This document shows, in pieces, positions 1-6,593 of a DNA stretch of 29,549 bases. Made by a program: the position numbers and the translations under genes. The stretch comes from JBALVO01 sp036961445 (GTDB lineage Bacteria > Pseudomonadota > Gammaproteobacteria > Pseudomonadales > Halieaceae): the NCBI GenBank assembly GCA_036961445.1, contig JBALVO010000041.1, forward strand, positions 1 through 29,549, read 5' to 3'. Position 1 is the first letter of the stretch; every line of letters begins with the position of its first letter. The notes under the pieces were generated by a model. The model was not told where the DNA came from, did not search any database, and saw only the letters and a list, made by a program, of their open reading frames with translations.

Positions 1-19
1 AAAGATTGCAGTCGTACGG

Positions 20-1075
20 TTATTGCTGGTTGTCGCCAAGTATTTTGACAAAATTTCTGGGAGATTGACCGGTCTGTCGCTTAAAGAAACTTGAGAAGGA
101 TGGCGTGTCGGTAAAATGCAAGCGCTCTGCTATAGCACTGACAGCCAACTCTGAATTAATCAGATAGTTTTGTGCGATCTCAAGGCGAGCCTTATCGTAA
201 AGATCCTGGTAGCTTGTGTTGTATTTTTTTAAGCGATAACGCAATGTGCGCTCCGGCAAGTCTACCAGGCGGGCCACATCGCTGGCGGTACATCCCTCAT
301 CGTTAACTAACAGCCGAATAACCCGGTTAACACGACCGGTGAAAGACTCGCCCAATCCGAAGGTGGATTGAAATGTCCGTGTATTCTTTTTGTGAATTTC
401 TGTGGAAGCTTCGCTCTGAGGGCTGTGTGCATTAGGTCGGGAGAAATCCTCGTTAGTGAGGTGTATTGCGTGCACATCCTGATTAAAGAATACGCGATGA
501 CCAAACACTTTATACAGGGGTGTCTTATCATTGGCGGGGGCAGCATGCCTGAATTGAACATAGTCAGGCATCCAATCACGGCCTAGTGAGCGCCTGAACT
601 CATTGCAGGTTAGTGTCAGGGCCAGCTCTGACGCCTGAACATGCGACCAGGTTAGAGGTTCCTTACGAGATTGAGGATTGACTGGTGTTTTAAATTCAAA
701 GGACATTAGTTTGCCCGATGTGCCGTCGCTTGAAATATAGCTCGTCATGGTGTCAGTGTGTAAAGCAAGGTTTTCAGAGATTATCTGCATCTCTTCCCCA
801 ATTGTTTCAGCTTGACGGGCCATTAACCACAGGTTGCCCATGATATCGAAGCGTTGTAAGCAGCCAACCTTTAGAGCAAAAAAACGATCGCTACACTCGA
901 CAGCGGCCAGTTCCAGCAGGTCGGCATAGTGCTCAGGGCGTATCAACACATTCGGCTCAAGGAGAGCCGCTTCAGGTATCCCGACACGTCGAAACAATTC
1001 AACGGGGTCTTGCCCATTTTGTTCAATCAGTTCGGCGACTCCTTCCAATACTACGCTGGGAACAAGGTTTGCCAC
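20..1075 (-). CDS. AraC-family transcriptional regulator
   Basis: A 351-residue DNA-binding regulator. The C-terminal third carries the two helix-turn-helix units of the AraC/XylS fold: residues about 264-284 (SDVARLVDLPERTLRYRLKK) and about 312-333, followed by the typical GQSPRNF end. The first 190 or so residues resemble the arabinose-binding-like sensor domain (PF12625) of the OruR/ArgR-like AraC subgroup, which usually senses a small metabolite. The start is a GTG; an in-frame TGA lies only 9 nt upstream, so no longer form is possible. The ribosome site is weak. It lies downstream of tRNA-Met on the same strand, separated by about 300 bp, so it probably has its own promoter. AraC regulators of this kind often control a neighbouring gene, but the next gene lies outside the window, so target and ligand are unknown. 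Confidence 0.88.
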   Translation of the reverse strand: MANLVPSVVLEGVAELIEQNGQDPVELFRRVGIPEAALLEPNVLIRPEHYADLLELAAVECSDRFFALKVGCLQRFDIMGNLWLMARQAETIGEEMQIISENLALHTDTMTSYISSDGTSGKLMSFEFKTPVNPQSRKEPLTWSHVQASELALTLTCNEFRRSLGRDWMPDYVQFRHAAPANDKTPLYKVFGHRVFFNQDVHAIHLTNEDFSRPNAHSPQSEASTEIHKKNTRTFQSTFGLGESFTGRVNRVIRLLVNDEGCTASDVARLVDLPERTLRYRLKKYNTSYQDLYDKARLEIAQNYLINSELAVSAIAERLHFTDTPSFSSFFKRQTGQSPRNFVKILGDNQQ

Positions 1076-1372
1076 AGTGTCTCATCACTCTCGTATTTGC
1101 CGCCTCTGGAACCGTGGCAGTCGATTGCCGAATATTACAACATATGCTGCGGGTGTGTTACTCCAAACAACTATGCCCTCGATTGTGGCGGGCTACCTCG
1201 TGGTCAGAGGTGGGGTCGGTTTGATCGTGGCTGGATTCCCCTCTGTCAGGGTAAGAAAGGGGGCGGTCTCAATATGGTCTCAATTTGAAATTGAGCAAAA
1301 AACGACCAACTTTGCACAATCGAAAAACTGCGCTAAGCTAATGAAAAATAAGAGAATAGTGCTTGAATTAAG
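1076..1372. other. intergenic region upstream of the AraC gene
   Basis: About 297 bp without a convincing gene; the open frames here lack a ribosome site and recognisable protein. It separates the 3' end of tRNA-Met from the GTG of the AraC-family gene and should hold that gene's promoter, although I see no clear -35/-10 pair. The only notable structure is an 11-bp near-tandem repeat leading into a perfect 17-bp inverted repeat (1279-1295). No U-tailed hairpin follows tRNA-Met. Confidence 0.5.
1279..1295. repeat. 17-bp perfect inverted repeat upstream of the AraC gene
   Basis: CTCAATTTGAAATTGAG has two perfectly complementary 8-base arms around one central G. The half-element GGTCTCAAT occurs at 1265-1273 and again at 1276-1284, so the left arm is part of a short direct repeat. 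It is AT-rich, about 200 bp upstream of the AraC-family start, and has no U-tract on either strand, which argues against a terminator. A regulator-binding site is a reasonable guess, not shown. Confidence 0.45.
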
Positions 1373-1449
1373 TGGTAGCTACGGGTGGACTTGAACCACC
1401 GACCCCAGCATTATGAATGCTGTGCTCTAACCAGCTGAGCTACGTAGCC
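1373..1449 (-). tRNA. tRNA-Met (anticodon CAT), elongator type
   Basis: The minus strand folds as a complete 77-nt tRNA including an encoded CCA (1373-1375). The acceptor stem pairs GGCTACG with CGTAGCT (the first pair is G-U), and the discriminator base is A. The anticodon stem CAGCA/TGCTG holds loop TTCATAA, giving anticodon CAT. The T arm GGTGG/CCACC encloses TTCAAGT. The 5' half (GGCTACGTAGCTCAG) matches the Escherichia coli elongator tRNA-Met and not the initiator; a CAT tRNA could also be the lysidine-modified Ile type, but the overall sequence favours Met. It lies downstream of ychF on the same strand, as in Pseudomonas. Confidence 0.95.
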
Positions 1450-1506
1450 ACATCAGTTCGGAACTAGCTGTCCCTGAAGAGGCGCGCATTTTCCCGATTT
1501 TGGGCA

Positions 1507-1525
1507 GCCAAGTCAAGGACTTGGC
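1507..1525. repeat. 8-bp stem hairpin between ychF and tRNA-Met
   Basis: GCCAAGTC and GACTTGGC are perfectly complementary around a 3-base loop. It lies in the 117-bp gap between the ychF stop and the 5' end of tRNA-Met. A second small inverted repeat (CCCGATTTTGGG) is next to it. There is no T-run after the stem on either strand, so it is not a standard intrinsic terminator; it may be a processing or attenuation structure in a ychF to tRNA-Met transcript. Confidence 0.35.
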
Positions 1526-1566
1526 GTCTGCTCCCGGGCGTGGAGATGTTTTTGCAGTGGCGTTGC

Positions 1567-2661
1567 CTAGACGTTGAAGCGGAAGTGGATTACATCGCCG
1601 TCCTGTACCACATAGTCCTTGCCTTCGAGACGCCAGCGACCGGCTTCTTTAGCGCCCTGTTCGCCATTATTGGCAATGAAATCATCGTAGCTGATGATCT
1701 CTGCGCGGATAAAGCCTTTCTGGAAGTCGGTGTGAATGACGGCGGCCGCTTCAGGGGCGGTGGCCCCCACTTTTACGGTCCAGGCGCGCACTTCTTGCAC
1801 GCCAGCGGTAAAGTACGTCTGCAGATTGAGTAACTCGTAGCCGGCGCGAATAACCCGGTCCAGGCCGGGTTCTTCCATACCCAGGTCCTGCAGGAATTCC
1901 AGGCGCTCTTCGTCATCCAGTTCTACAATTTCTGATTCCAGCTTGTTACAAATCACTACCACCATCGCATTTTCTTCGGCGGCGATACGCTGCACTACAT
2001 CCAGGTGCGGATTGTCGTCAAAGCCATCCTCGTCAACGTTGGCGATGTACATGGTGGGCTTATTGGTTAGCAGGAATAATTGTTTTGCCAGCTCGTCTTC
2101 GCCCTCATCAAGCGTCAGGGAGCGAACCGGTAACGCTTCATTCAAATGCGGTAGCAACTTGCCTTCCAGCAGGGCCTTCATAGCGATGGACTCTTTATCC
2201 CCGCCCTTGGCGGTACGGATAACCTTTTGCAGCTGCTTTTCGCAGCTCTCCAAATCAGCCAGAGCCAGCTCCGTATTAATGACCTCTATGTCGTTTTTCG
2301 GATCGATTTTGTTAGCGACATGGATGACGTTCTCGTCCTCAAAACAGCGCACTACATGAGCAATGGCATCGGTTTCACGAATATTCGCCAAAAACTGGTT
2401 GCCCAGGCCTTCGCCTTTGGACGCGCCGGCGACCAGGCCGGCAATGTCCACAAACTCCATTGTCGTGGCCACTTCTCGCTCCGGCTTTACAATGGCGGCT
2501 ATTTTGGTTTGCCGTGGATCAGGCACTGCCACTACACCGGCATTGGGCTCGATGGTGCAAAAGGGAAAGTTCTCGGCACCAATACCGGCTTTAGTGAGGG
2601 CGTTGAATAGGGTGGACTTGCCAACATTTGGCAGGCCCACGATTCCGCAATTAAAACCCAT
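1567..2661 (-). CDS. ychF: redox-regulated ATPase YchF (OLA1 family)
   Basis: A 364-residue TRAFAC-class P-loop nucleotidase that associates with ribosomes. The P-loop is at residues 9-17 (GLPNVGKST) and the Walker B-like DIAGLV follows near residue 73. The usual G4 motif NKxD is replaced by NKLE, the NxxE variant that gives this family preference for ATP over GTP. The C-terminal 85 or so residues form the TGS domain, ending in the typical DGDVIHFRFNV. Length matches the family (363-364). The ATG has AGGA 7 nt upstream. It lies 26 bp downstream of pth, an order conserved across gammaproteobacteria, and probably ends the prs-rplY-pth-ychF transcript. The family is linked to the oxidative stress response and leaderless mRNA translation in Escherichia coli. 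Confidence 0.98.
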   Translation of the reverse strand: MGFNCGIVGLPNVGKSTLFNALTKAGIGAENFPFCTIEPNAGVVAVPDPRQTKIAAIVKPEREVATTMEFVDIAGLVAGASKGEGLGNQFLANIRETDAIAHVVRCFEDENVIHVANKIDPKNDIEVINTELALADLESCEKQLQKVIRTAKGGDKESIAMKALLEGKLLPHLNEALPVRSLTLDEGEDELAKQLFLLTNKPTMYIANVDEDGFDDNPHLDVVQRIAAEENAMVVVICNKLESEIVELDDEERLEFLQDLGMEEPGLDRVIRAGYELLNLQTYFTAGVQEVRAWTVKVGATAPEAAAVIHTDFQKGFIRAEIISYDDFIANNGEQGAKEAGRWRLEGKDYVVQDGDVIHFRFNV

Positions 2662-2687
2662 ATAAAATTCCTGTCTCTAGTGGCAGC

Positions 2688-3275
2688 TCAGGCTGCGCTA
2701 AAACTGTGTAGGCGTGTCATTGCCTTGGTGCCATCCCCGTCCAATAACAGCGGCAGGGCGGCAATGGCCTCGTCAATGCAGGCTTCCATGCGGGTGCGGT
2801 CTACCTGTGAAGGAGCGCCCAATACGAAGCCGGTTACTTGTGAGGCGTGGCCGGGGTGACCAATACCGATACGCAGGCGATAAAAGTCTTTGTTGTTGCC
2901 CAGTGCTGGCACTATATCGCGCAGGCCGTTATGGCCGCCGTGGCCGCCGCCTTGTTTGAAGCGTGCAGTGCCCGCAGGAATATCCAGTTCATCGTGAGCT
3001 ACCAGGATTTCTTCCGGCGCAAACTTGAAGAACTGGGCCATGGCCGCCACGGCTTTGCCGCTGCGGTTCATGAAGGTAGTGGGAATCAACAGGCGCACGT
3101 CATGACCAGACAGGGTAACCCTGCCGGCCAGGCCGGAAAACTTGGATTCGGCTTGCAGGGAAACGCCACATTGTCTTGCCAGTTCCGTAACGAAATCGGC
3201 ACCCGCGTTGTGTCGAGTGCCCCGGTATTCGCTACCGGGGTTACCCAATCCAACGATCAGTTTGATGGCTGTCAC
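2688..3275 (-). CDS. pth: peptidyl-tRNA hydrolase
   Basis: A 195-residue enzyme that releases tRNA from peptidyl-tRNAs that drop off the ribosome, recycling tRNA in the cytoplasm. The N-terminus KLIVGLGNPG is the family signature. Catalytic His22 lies in TRHNAG, the substrate-binding Asn in PTTFMNRSG, and the conserved HDELDIP and GGGHGGHNGLR segments follow. Length is normal (E. coli 194). The start is GTG; AAGG lies about 11 nt upstream. It is 27 bp downstream of rplY and 26 bp upstream of ychF, consistent with one operon. Nothing looks damaged. Confidence 0.98.
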   Translation of the reverse strand: MTAIKLIVGLGNPGSEYRGTRHNAGADFVTELARQCGVSLQAESKFSGLAGRVTLSGHDVRLLIPTTFMNRSGKAVAAMAQFFKFAPEEILVAHDELDIPAGTARFKQGGGHGGHNGLRDIVPALGNNKDFYRLRIGIGHPGHASQVTGFVLGAPSQVDRTRMEACIDEAIAALPLLLDGDGTKAMTRLHSFSAA

Positions 3276-3302
3276 TGCGGGTGTCGCCTTGCAGCGAGGA
3301 GA

Positions 3303-3965
3303 TTAGTCCTCGCCGTCGCCTTCTTCAGCAGTTTCGTCAGCATCCTCTGTCTCAGGCGCATCCTCATCTTCATCGCTGGTGCCCTTAGGCGCGATGACGG
3401 AAGCAACTGCCAGGTCGTGATCTTCGCCCAGAGCCAGGGCTATGGAGATCACACCAGCGGGCAGGGTGACGTCAGACAGGTGAACAATCTGGCCTGTTTC
3501 TACATTGAGCATATCAACTTCGATGTACTCAGGAATGTCGCCAGGCAAACACTGGATCTCGATGTCAGTAGTTTGGTGTTGGATAATACCACCTTCTACT
3601 TTAACGCCGTGGCAGGTCAGCTCGTTCAGGAAGTGAATAGGTACGTGTACCTTGATCATTACCTTGGCATCTACGCGCAGGAAGTCAGCGTGCATTACAC
3701 TGTTTCTGGCGGGGTGACGCTGCAGGTCTTTCAGGATGGCTTTCTCGGTTCCCTTACCGACCTTAATGGACAGTACCTGGGAGAAGAAAGCTTCATTTTC
3801 CAGCGCTTTCTCAAAATCCTTGCGGACCAGGGTCAACGACTGGGGATCCTTGGTGCCACCATAAATGATAGCCGGTACAAGGTCAGCGAAACGACGCAGG
3901 CGGCGGCTCGCACCTTTCCCCTTGTCTTCGCGTATTTCTGCATTTAGTTCAAATTGGTCAGACAT
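3303..3965 (-). CDS. rplY: 50S ribosomal protein L25/general stress protein Ctc
   Basis: A 220-residue long form of L25, which binds 5S rRNA in the large subunit. Residues about 1-95 are the L25 5S-binding beta-barrel (FELNAEIRED, GKGASRRLRR); about 96-190 are the C-terminal TL5/Ctc domain absent from the 94-residue E. coli protein. The last 25 or so residues are a strongly acidic tail rich in E and D. The start is set by an excellent ribosome site, AAAGGAG, 8 nt before the ATG. It lies 73 bp downstream of prs. The long two-domain form is usual in Pseudomonas and many other bacteria. The acidic tail is probably disordered; its role is unknown. Confidence 0.97.
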   Translation of the reverse strand: MSDQFELNAEIREDKGKGASRRLRRFADLVPAIIYGGTKDPQSLTLVRKDFEKALENEAFFSQVLSIKVGKGTEKAILKDLQRHPARNSVMHADFLRVDAKVMIKVHVPIHFLNELTCHGVKVEGGIIQHQTTDIEIQCLPGDIPEYIEVDMLNVETGQIVHLSDVTLPAGVISIALALGEDHDLAVASVIAPKGTSDEDEDAPETEDADETAEEGDGED

Positions 3966-4038
3966 AGTCGTGACTCCTTTGATAAGACATTACAACACCT
4001 GCGACCAGTGCGGTAATGCGTTGGTGTATACGCTGTCG

Positions 4039-4986
4039 CTATTGAAACAGCGCGCTAATTGATTCCTCATTGGCGACCCTGCGCATGGACTCGGCCAGCA
4101 GGTCGGCAATAGTGAGTTGGCGTATCTTGCTTACTGCTTTCGCCTCCTCACTTAAAGGAATCGTGTCTGTGACTATCAGCTCATCCAGCTGAGAGTTCTT
4201 TATATTCTCCAGGGCATTCCCCGACAGTACCGCGTGGGTACAATAGGCAACGACTTTCGCGGCCCCTCTTTCTTTCAGTGCATCGGCGGCCTTGCACAGG
4301 GTGCCGGCAGTGTCGACCATGTCGTCTACCAGCAAGCAAGTGCGTCCATCCACTTCGCCTATCAGGTTCATCACCTGGGCTTCATTAGCCTGTGGGCGTC
4401 GTTTGTCGATGATTGCCAGGTCAGCTTCATTCAACTGCTTGGCTATCGCTCGCGCCCTTACCACGCCTCCTATGTCCGGCGATACCACCATCAGGTTGTC
4501 GTAGTGACAGGCCTGGATGTCGTCGTTCAACACCGGTGAGCCGTAGACATTGTCTACCGGGCATTTAAAAAAGCCCTGGATCTGTTCTGCGTGCAGATCT
4601 ACCGTCAACACCCGGTCAACACCCACGGTGACCATCATGTCGGCCACGACCTTAGCGGTTATGGGTACCCTGGAAGACCGCACTCGTCTGTCCTGGCGGG
4701 CGTAACCGAAGTAGGGCACCACCGCCGTTATCCGCGAGGCCGAGGCCCTGCGCAGGGCGTCAATCATCACGATCAACTCCATCAGGTTGTCGTTGGTCGG
4801 TGCGCACGTGGATTGCAAGACGAATACGTCCTTGCCACGCACATTTTCATTGAGTTCGACGGCAATCTCTCCGTCGCTAAATTTTCCGACATTTGCCTTA
4901 CCCAAAGACAAATACAGCCTGCTGGCAACTTTGTGGGCCAGTTCCGGGTTGGCGTTACCCGTAAAGACCATCATTTTTGAGGACAC
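4039..4986 (-). CDS. prs: ribose-phosphate pyrophosphokinase (PRPP synthase)
   Basis: A 315-residue class I enzyme that transfers pyrophosphate from ATP to ribose 5-phosphate, making PRPP for purine, pyrimidine, NAD, His and Trp synthesis. Visible signatures are the flexible loop YFGYARQDRR, the metal-binding VDLHAEQIQGFF, and the PRPP-binding loop LVDDMVDTAGTL. It ends in NEESISALF as in E. coli, and the length is the same. The start chosen is GTG at 4986 (AGG about 9 nt upstream); ATG codons at 4974 and 4971 would give slightly shorter proteins. An intrinsic terminator between tRNA-Gln and this gene suggests that prs has its own promoter in the short gap 4987-5026, or depends on read-through. 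Confidence 0.98.
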   Translation of the reverse strand: MSSKMMVFTGNANPELAHKVASRLYLSLGKANVGKFSDGEIAVELNENVRGKDVFVLQSTCAPTNDNLMELIVMIDALRRASASRITAVVPYFGYARQDRRVRSSRVPITAKVVADMMVTVGVDRVLTVDLHAEQIQGFFKCPVDNVYGSPVLNDDIQACHYDNLMVVSPDIGGVVRARAIAKQLNEADLAIIDKRRPQANEAQVMNLIGEVDGRTCLLVDDMVDTAGTLCKAADALKERGAAKVVAYCTHAVLSGNALENIKNSQLDELIVTDTIPLSEEAKAVSKIRQLTIADLLAESMRRVANEESISALFQ

Positions 4987-5026
4987 GGCGCTTTACCTGT
5001 AGATTTTTGCGAAAAAAGTGCTGCAC

Positions 5027-5064
5027 AAAAAAACAGTGCCACACACCATCGGGTGTATGGCACT
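5027..5064 (-). terminator. intrinsic terminator after tRNA-Gln
   Basis: On the minus strand a 13-bp stem with one mismatch (arms at 5035-5047 and 5052-5064, AGTGCC at the outer end) with a 4-base loop is followed after one G by seven T (complement of 5027-5033). It starts 7 bp past the CCA end of tRNA-Gln, the expected position for a tRNA terminator, and separates lolB-ispE-tRNA-Gln from prs. Confidence 0.85.
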
Positions 5065-5071
5065 CGTTGTA

Positions 5072-5146
5072 TGGCTGGGGTGGGAGGATTCGAACCTCCG
5101 AATGCCAGGATCAAAACCTGGTGCCTTGCCGCTTGGCGACACCCCA
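5072..5146 (-). tRNA. tRNA-Gln (anticodon TTG)
   Basis: A 75-nt tRNA with encoded CCA (5072-5074). The acceptor stem is TGGGGTG/CACCCCA and the discriminator G. The anticodon loop TTTTGAT gives anticodon TTG. The T arm GGAGG/CCTCC encloses TTCGAAT. The 5' half is nearly identical to the E. coli tRNA-Gln with the same anticodon, including the U-A first pair read by GlnRS. It lies 14 bp after the ispE stop on the same strand and may be processed from the lolB-ispE transcript. Confidence 0.96.
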
Positions 5147-5160
5147 ATTAATCTGTCGGG

Positions 5161-5991
5161 CTAGACTAAAACCCTTGAAACCGGCGACTCGTTTATACCC
5201 TGCGCTACCATTGCTGCCCACTTGGGTGGCAGTTTGCGCTGGGCGGCTCTGGCCTCTGCTTCAGTGCCGAAACGGGCAAATACACAGGCCCCGGTTCCGG
5301 TTAGTCTGGCCTCTCCGAAATTTTCCAGCAATTTCAAAGCGTTATCCACCTCGGGGTAGAGGTGCCTAACAAGTTGCTGACAATCGTTTCGAGAGTGCCC
5401 CTCAAAAAAGGACGCCATTTTGATCGGCGGGGAGGTGCGTGTCAATTGTTGGTTTGAAAATATTTCAGCGGTGGCCACATGGCAGTCCGGTACCAGGATA
5501 AGAAACCAGCACTCAGGCAGGTCAACCGGGGTGAGTTTTTCGCCGATCCCCTCGGCCCAGGCGGAGCGACCAGCGACAAAAACAGGCACATCTGCGCCTA
5601 GCTCAACACCCATGGCCTGCAGCTCTTGGCGTGTTTTTCCCAGGCCCCACAGGTGGTTCAGGGCCACTAGTGTGGTGGCGGCATTGGAGCTGCCGCCACC
5701 AAGCCCGCCGCCGCTAGGGATGATTTTGTGCAGCGTTATATGCGCCCCCAGTGAGCCGTGTTGTAACAAACGGGCTGCGCGGATAATCAGGTTTTCTTCC
5801 GGCGGTAGATCAAAATCATGGCTATCCAGGGTAATAATACCGCTGGCATTGACGCTAAATTGCAGCTGGTCACCCCAGTTCAATAGCTGGAACAGCGTTT
5901 GTAGCTCGTGATATCCGTCTGGCCTGCGGCCCGTAATGTGTAAAAACAGGTTGAGTTTGGCCGGCGACAGTAAATTGAGGGTAGTACTCAT
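5161..5991 (-). CDS. ispE: 4-diphosphocytidyl-2-C-methyl-D-erythritol kinase
   Basis: A 276-residue GHMP-family kinase that phosphorylates CDP-methylerythritol at the 2-hydroxyl, the fourth step of the MEP isoprenoid pathway. The N-terminal SPAKLNLFLHI holds the substrate-binding Lys12; the glycine-rich ATP loop PSGGGLGGGSSNAA is at residues 92-105; the catalytic Asp134 lies in LGADVPVF; and the C-terminal LTGTGACVFA is the third GHMP motif. Length is normal. Its ATG shares one base with the lolB stop (TAATG), so translation is coupled. The order lolB-ispE-(tRNA)-prs is strongly conserved in gammaproteobacteria. Confidence 0.98.
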   Translation of the reverse strand: MSTTLNLLSPAKLNLFLHITGRRPDGYHELQTLFQLLNWGDQLQFSVNASGIITLDSHDFDLPPEENLIIRAARLLQHGSLGAHITLHKIIPSGGGLGGGSSNAATTLVALNHLWGLGKTRQELQAMGVELGADVPVFVAGRSAWAEGIGEKLTPVDLPECWFLILVPDCHVATAEIFSNQQLTRTSPPIKMASFFEGHSRNDCQQLVRHLYPEVDNALKLLENFGEARLTGTGACVFARFGTEAEARAAQRKLPPKWAAMVAQGINESPVSRVLV

Positions 5992-6593
5992 TACTCGGCT
6001 GCGGTTTGCCAGTGGCGAATTATCATCCTGGCGCTGGTGTTGCCGTTGTGGATTCGCAGGCGCGTGGGGAGCATGAGTTCGTCAAACTGCTGGTACTGTT
6101 CGTAGTTGATGTCCCAATTGTCCTGGCGCAGGTTGCGCAGCAAATCGTTGTCCGGGTCCAGTTCGAACAGCTGCAGCTCAAAGTCAGGGGAGGGCATACC
6201 TTTTAGCCAGTAGGGCAGCGCTTGCAATGGCAGGTTCCAGCCGGTGTTTCTGGCAGTGGCGTTGGGGGTGGATATATCCACCGTAGTGACTTCGTTGCCT
6301 TTGTTAATCTGCAACTGCTGGCCGTCACTGTGTATGGTGGTAGCGCCCAGGCCCAGCGGCCCACTCAATTGTAATTCTGAGTTCTGTCCTTGCTGCTGCC
6401 AGACAATGGTCGCTGACTCAGCACGTTCGTCGGTGCGCAGCGCCAGCTTGCCGTTGGCAGTCCAGTGGTGGAATCCCTGCAAAGTGCTGCTGTGTTGTTT
6501 CCAGTTCACGGAAGTAGCCTCGCGTGTGCTCTGCCCGGCGCAGCCAGCCAGTATCAGCATAAGCGTTACGGCCAGGTACCCGCTCCGGTTCAT
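5991..6593 (-). CDS. lolB: outer-membrane lipoprotein receptor LolB
   Basis: A 200-residue lipoprotein that takes lipoproteins from LolA in the periplasm and inserts them into the inner leaflet of the outer membrane. Residues 1-17 are a lipoprotein signal peptide and the lipobox LAGC places the lipidated Cys at 18; the next residue is Ala, so no inner-membrane retention signal. The body has the LolB pattern: HHWTANGKLALRT, the WQQQGQNSELQLSGPLGLGA strand region, and the later YWLKGMPSP. Its ATG directly abuts the TAG of the upstream TPR gene, and its stop overlaps ispE. Essential in E. coli. Confidence 0.96.
   Translation of the reverse strand: MNRSGYLAVTLMLILAGCAGQSTREATSVNWKQHSSTLQGFHHWTANGKLALRTDERAESATIVWQQQGQNSELQLSGPLGLGATTIHSDGQQLQINKGNEVTTVDISTPNATARNTGWNLPLQALPYWLKGMPSPDFELQLFELDPDNDLLRNLRQDNWDINYEQYQQFDELMLPTRLRIHNGNTSARMIIRHWQTAAE

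Noticed and set aside
1077..1394. A 105-codon gene between the AraC-family gene and tRNA-Met
   Set aside because: No ribosome site, no recognisable protein sequence, and it runs through the 3' end of tRNA-Met.
1507..1525. Intrinsic terminator after ychF
   Set aside because: The stem is good but neither strand has a T-run after it, so it was listed only as an inverted repeat.
2847..3947. A 366-codon plus-strand frame across pth and rplY
   Set aside because: It is the mirror of two well-identified genes on the minus strand, spans their junction, and has no recognisable protein features or ribosome site.
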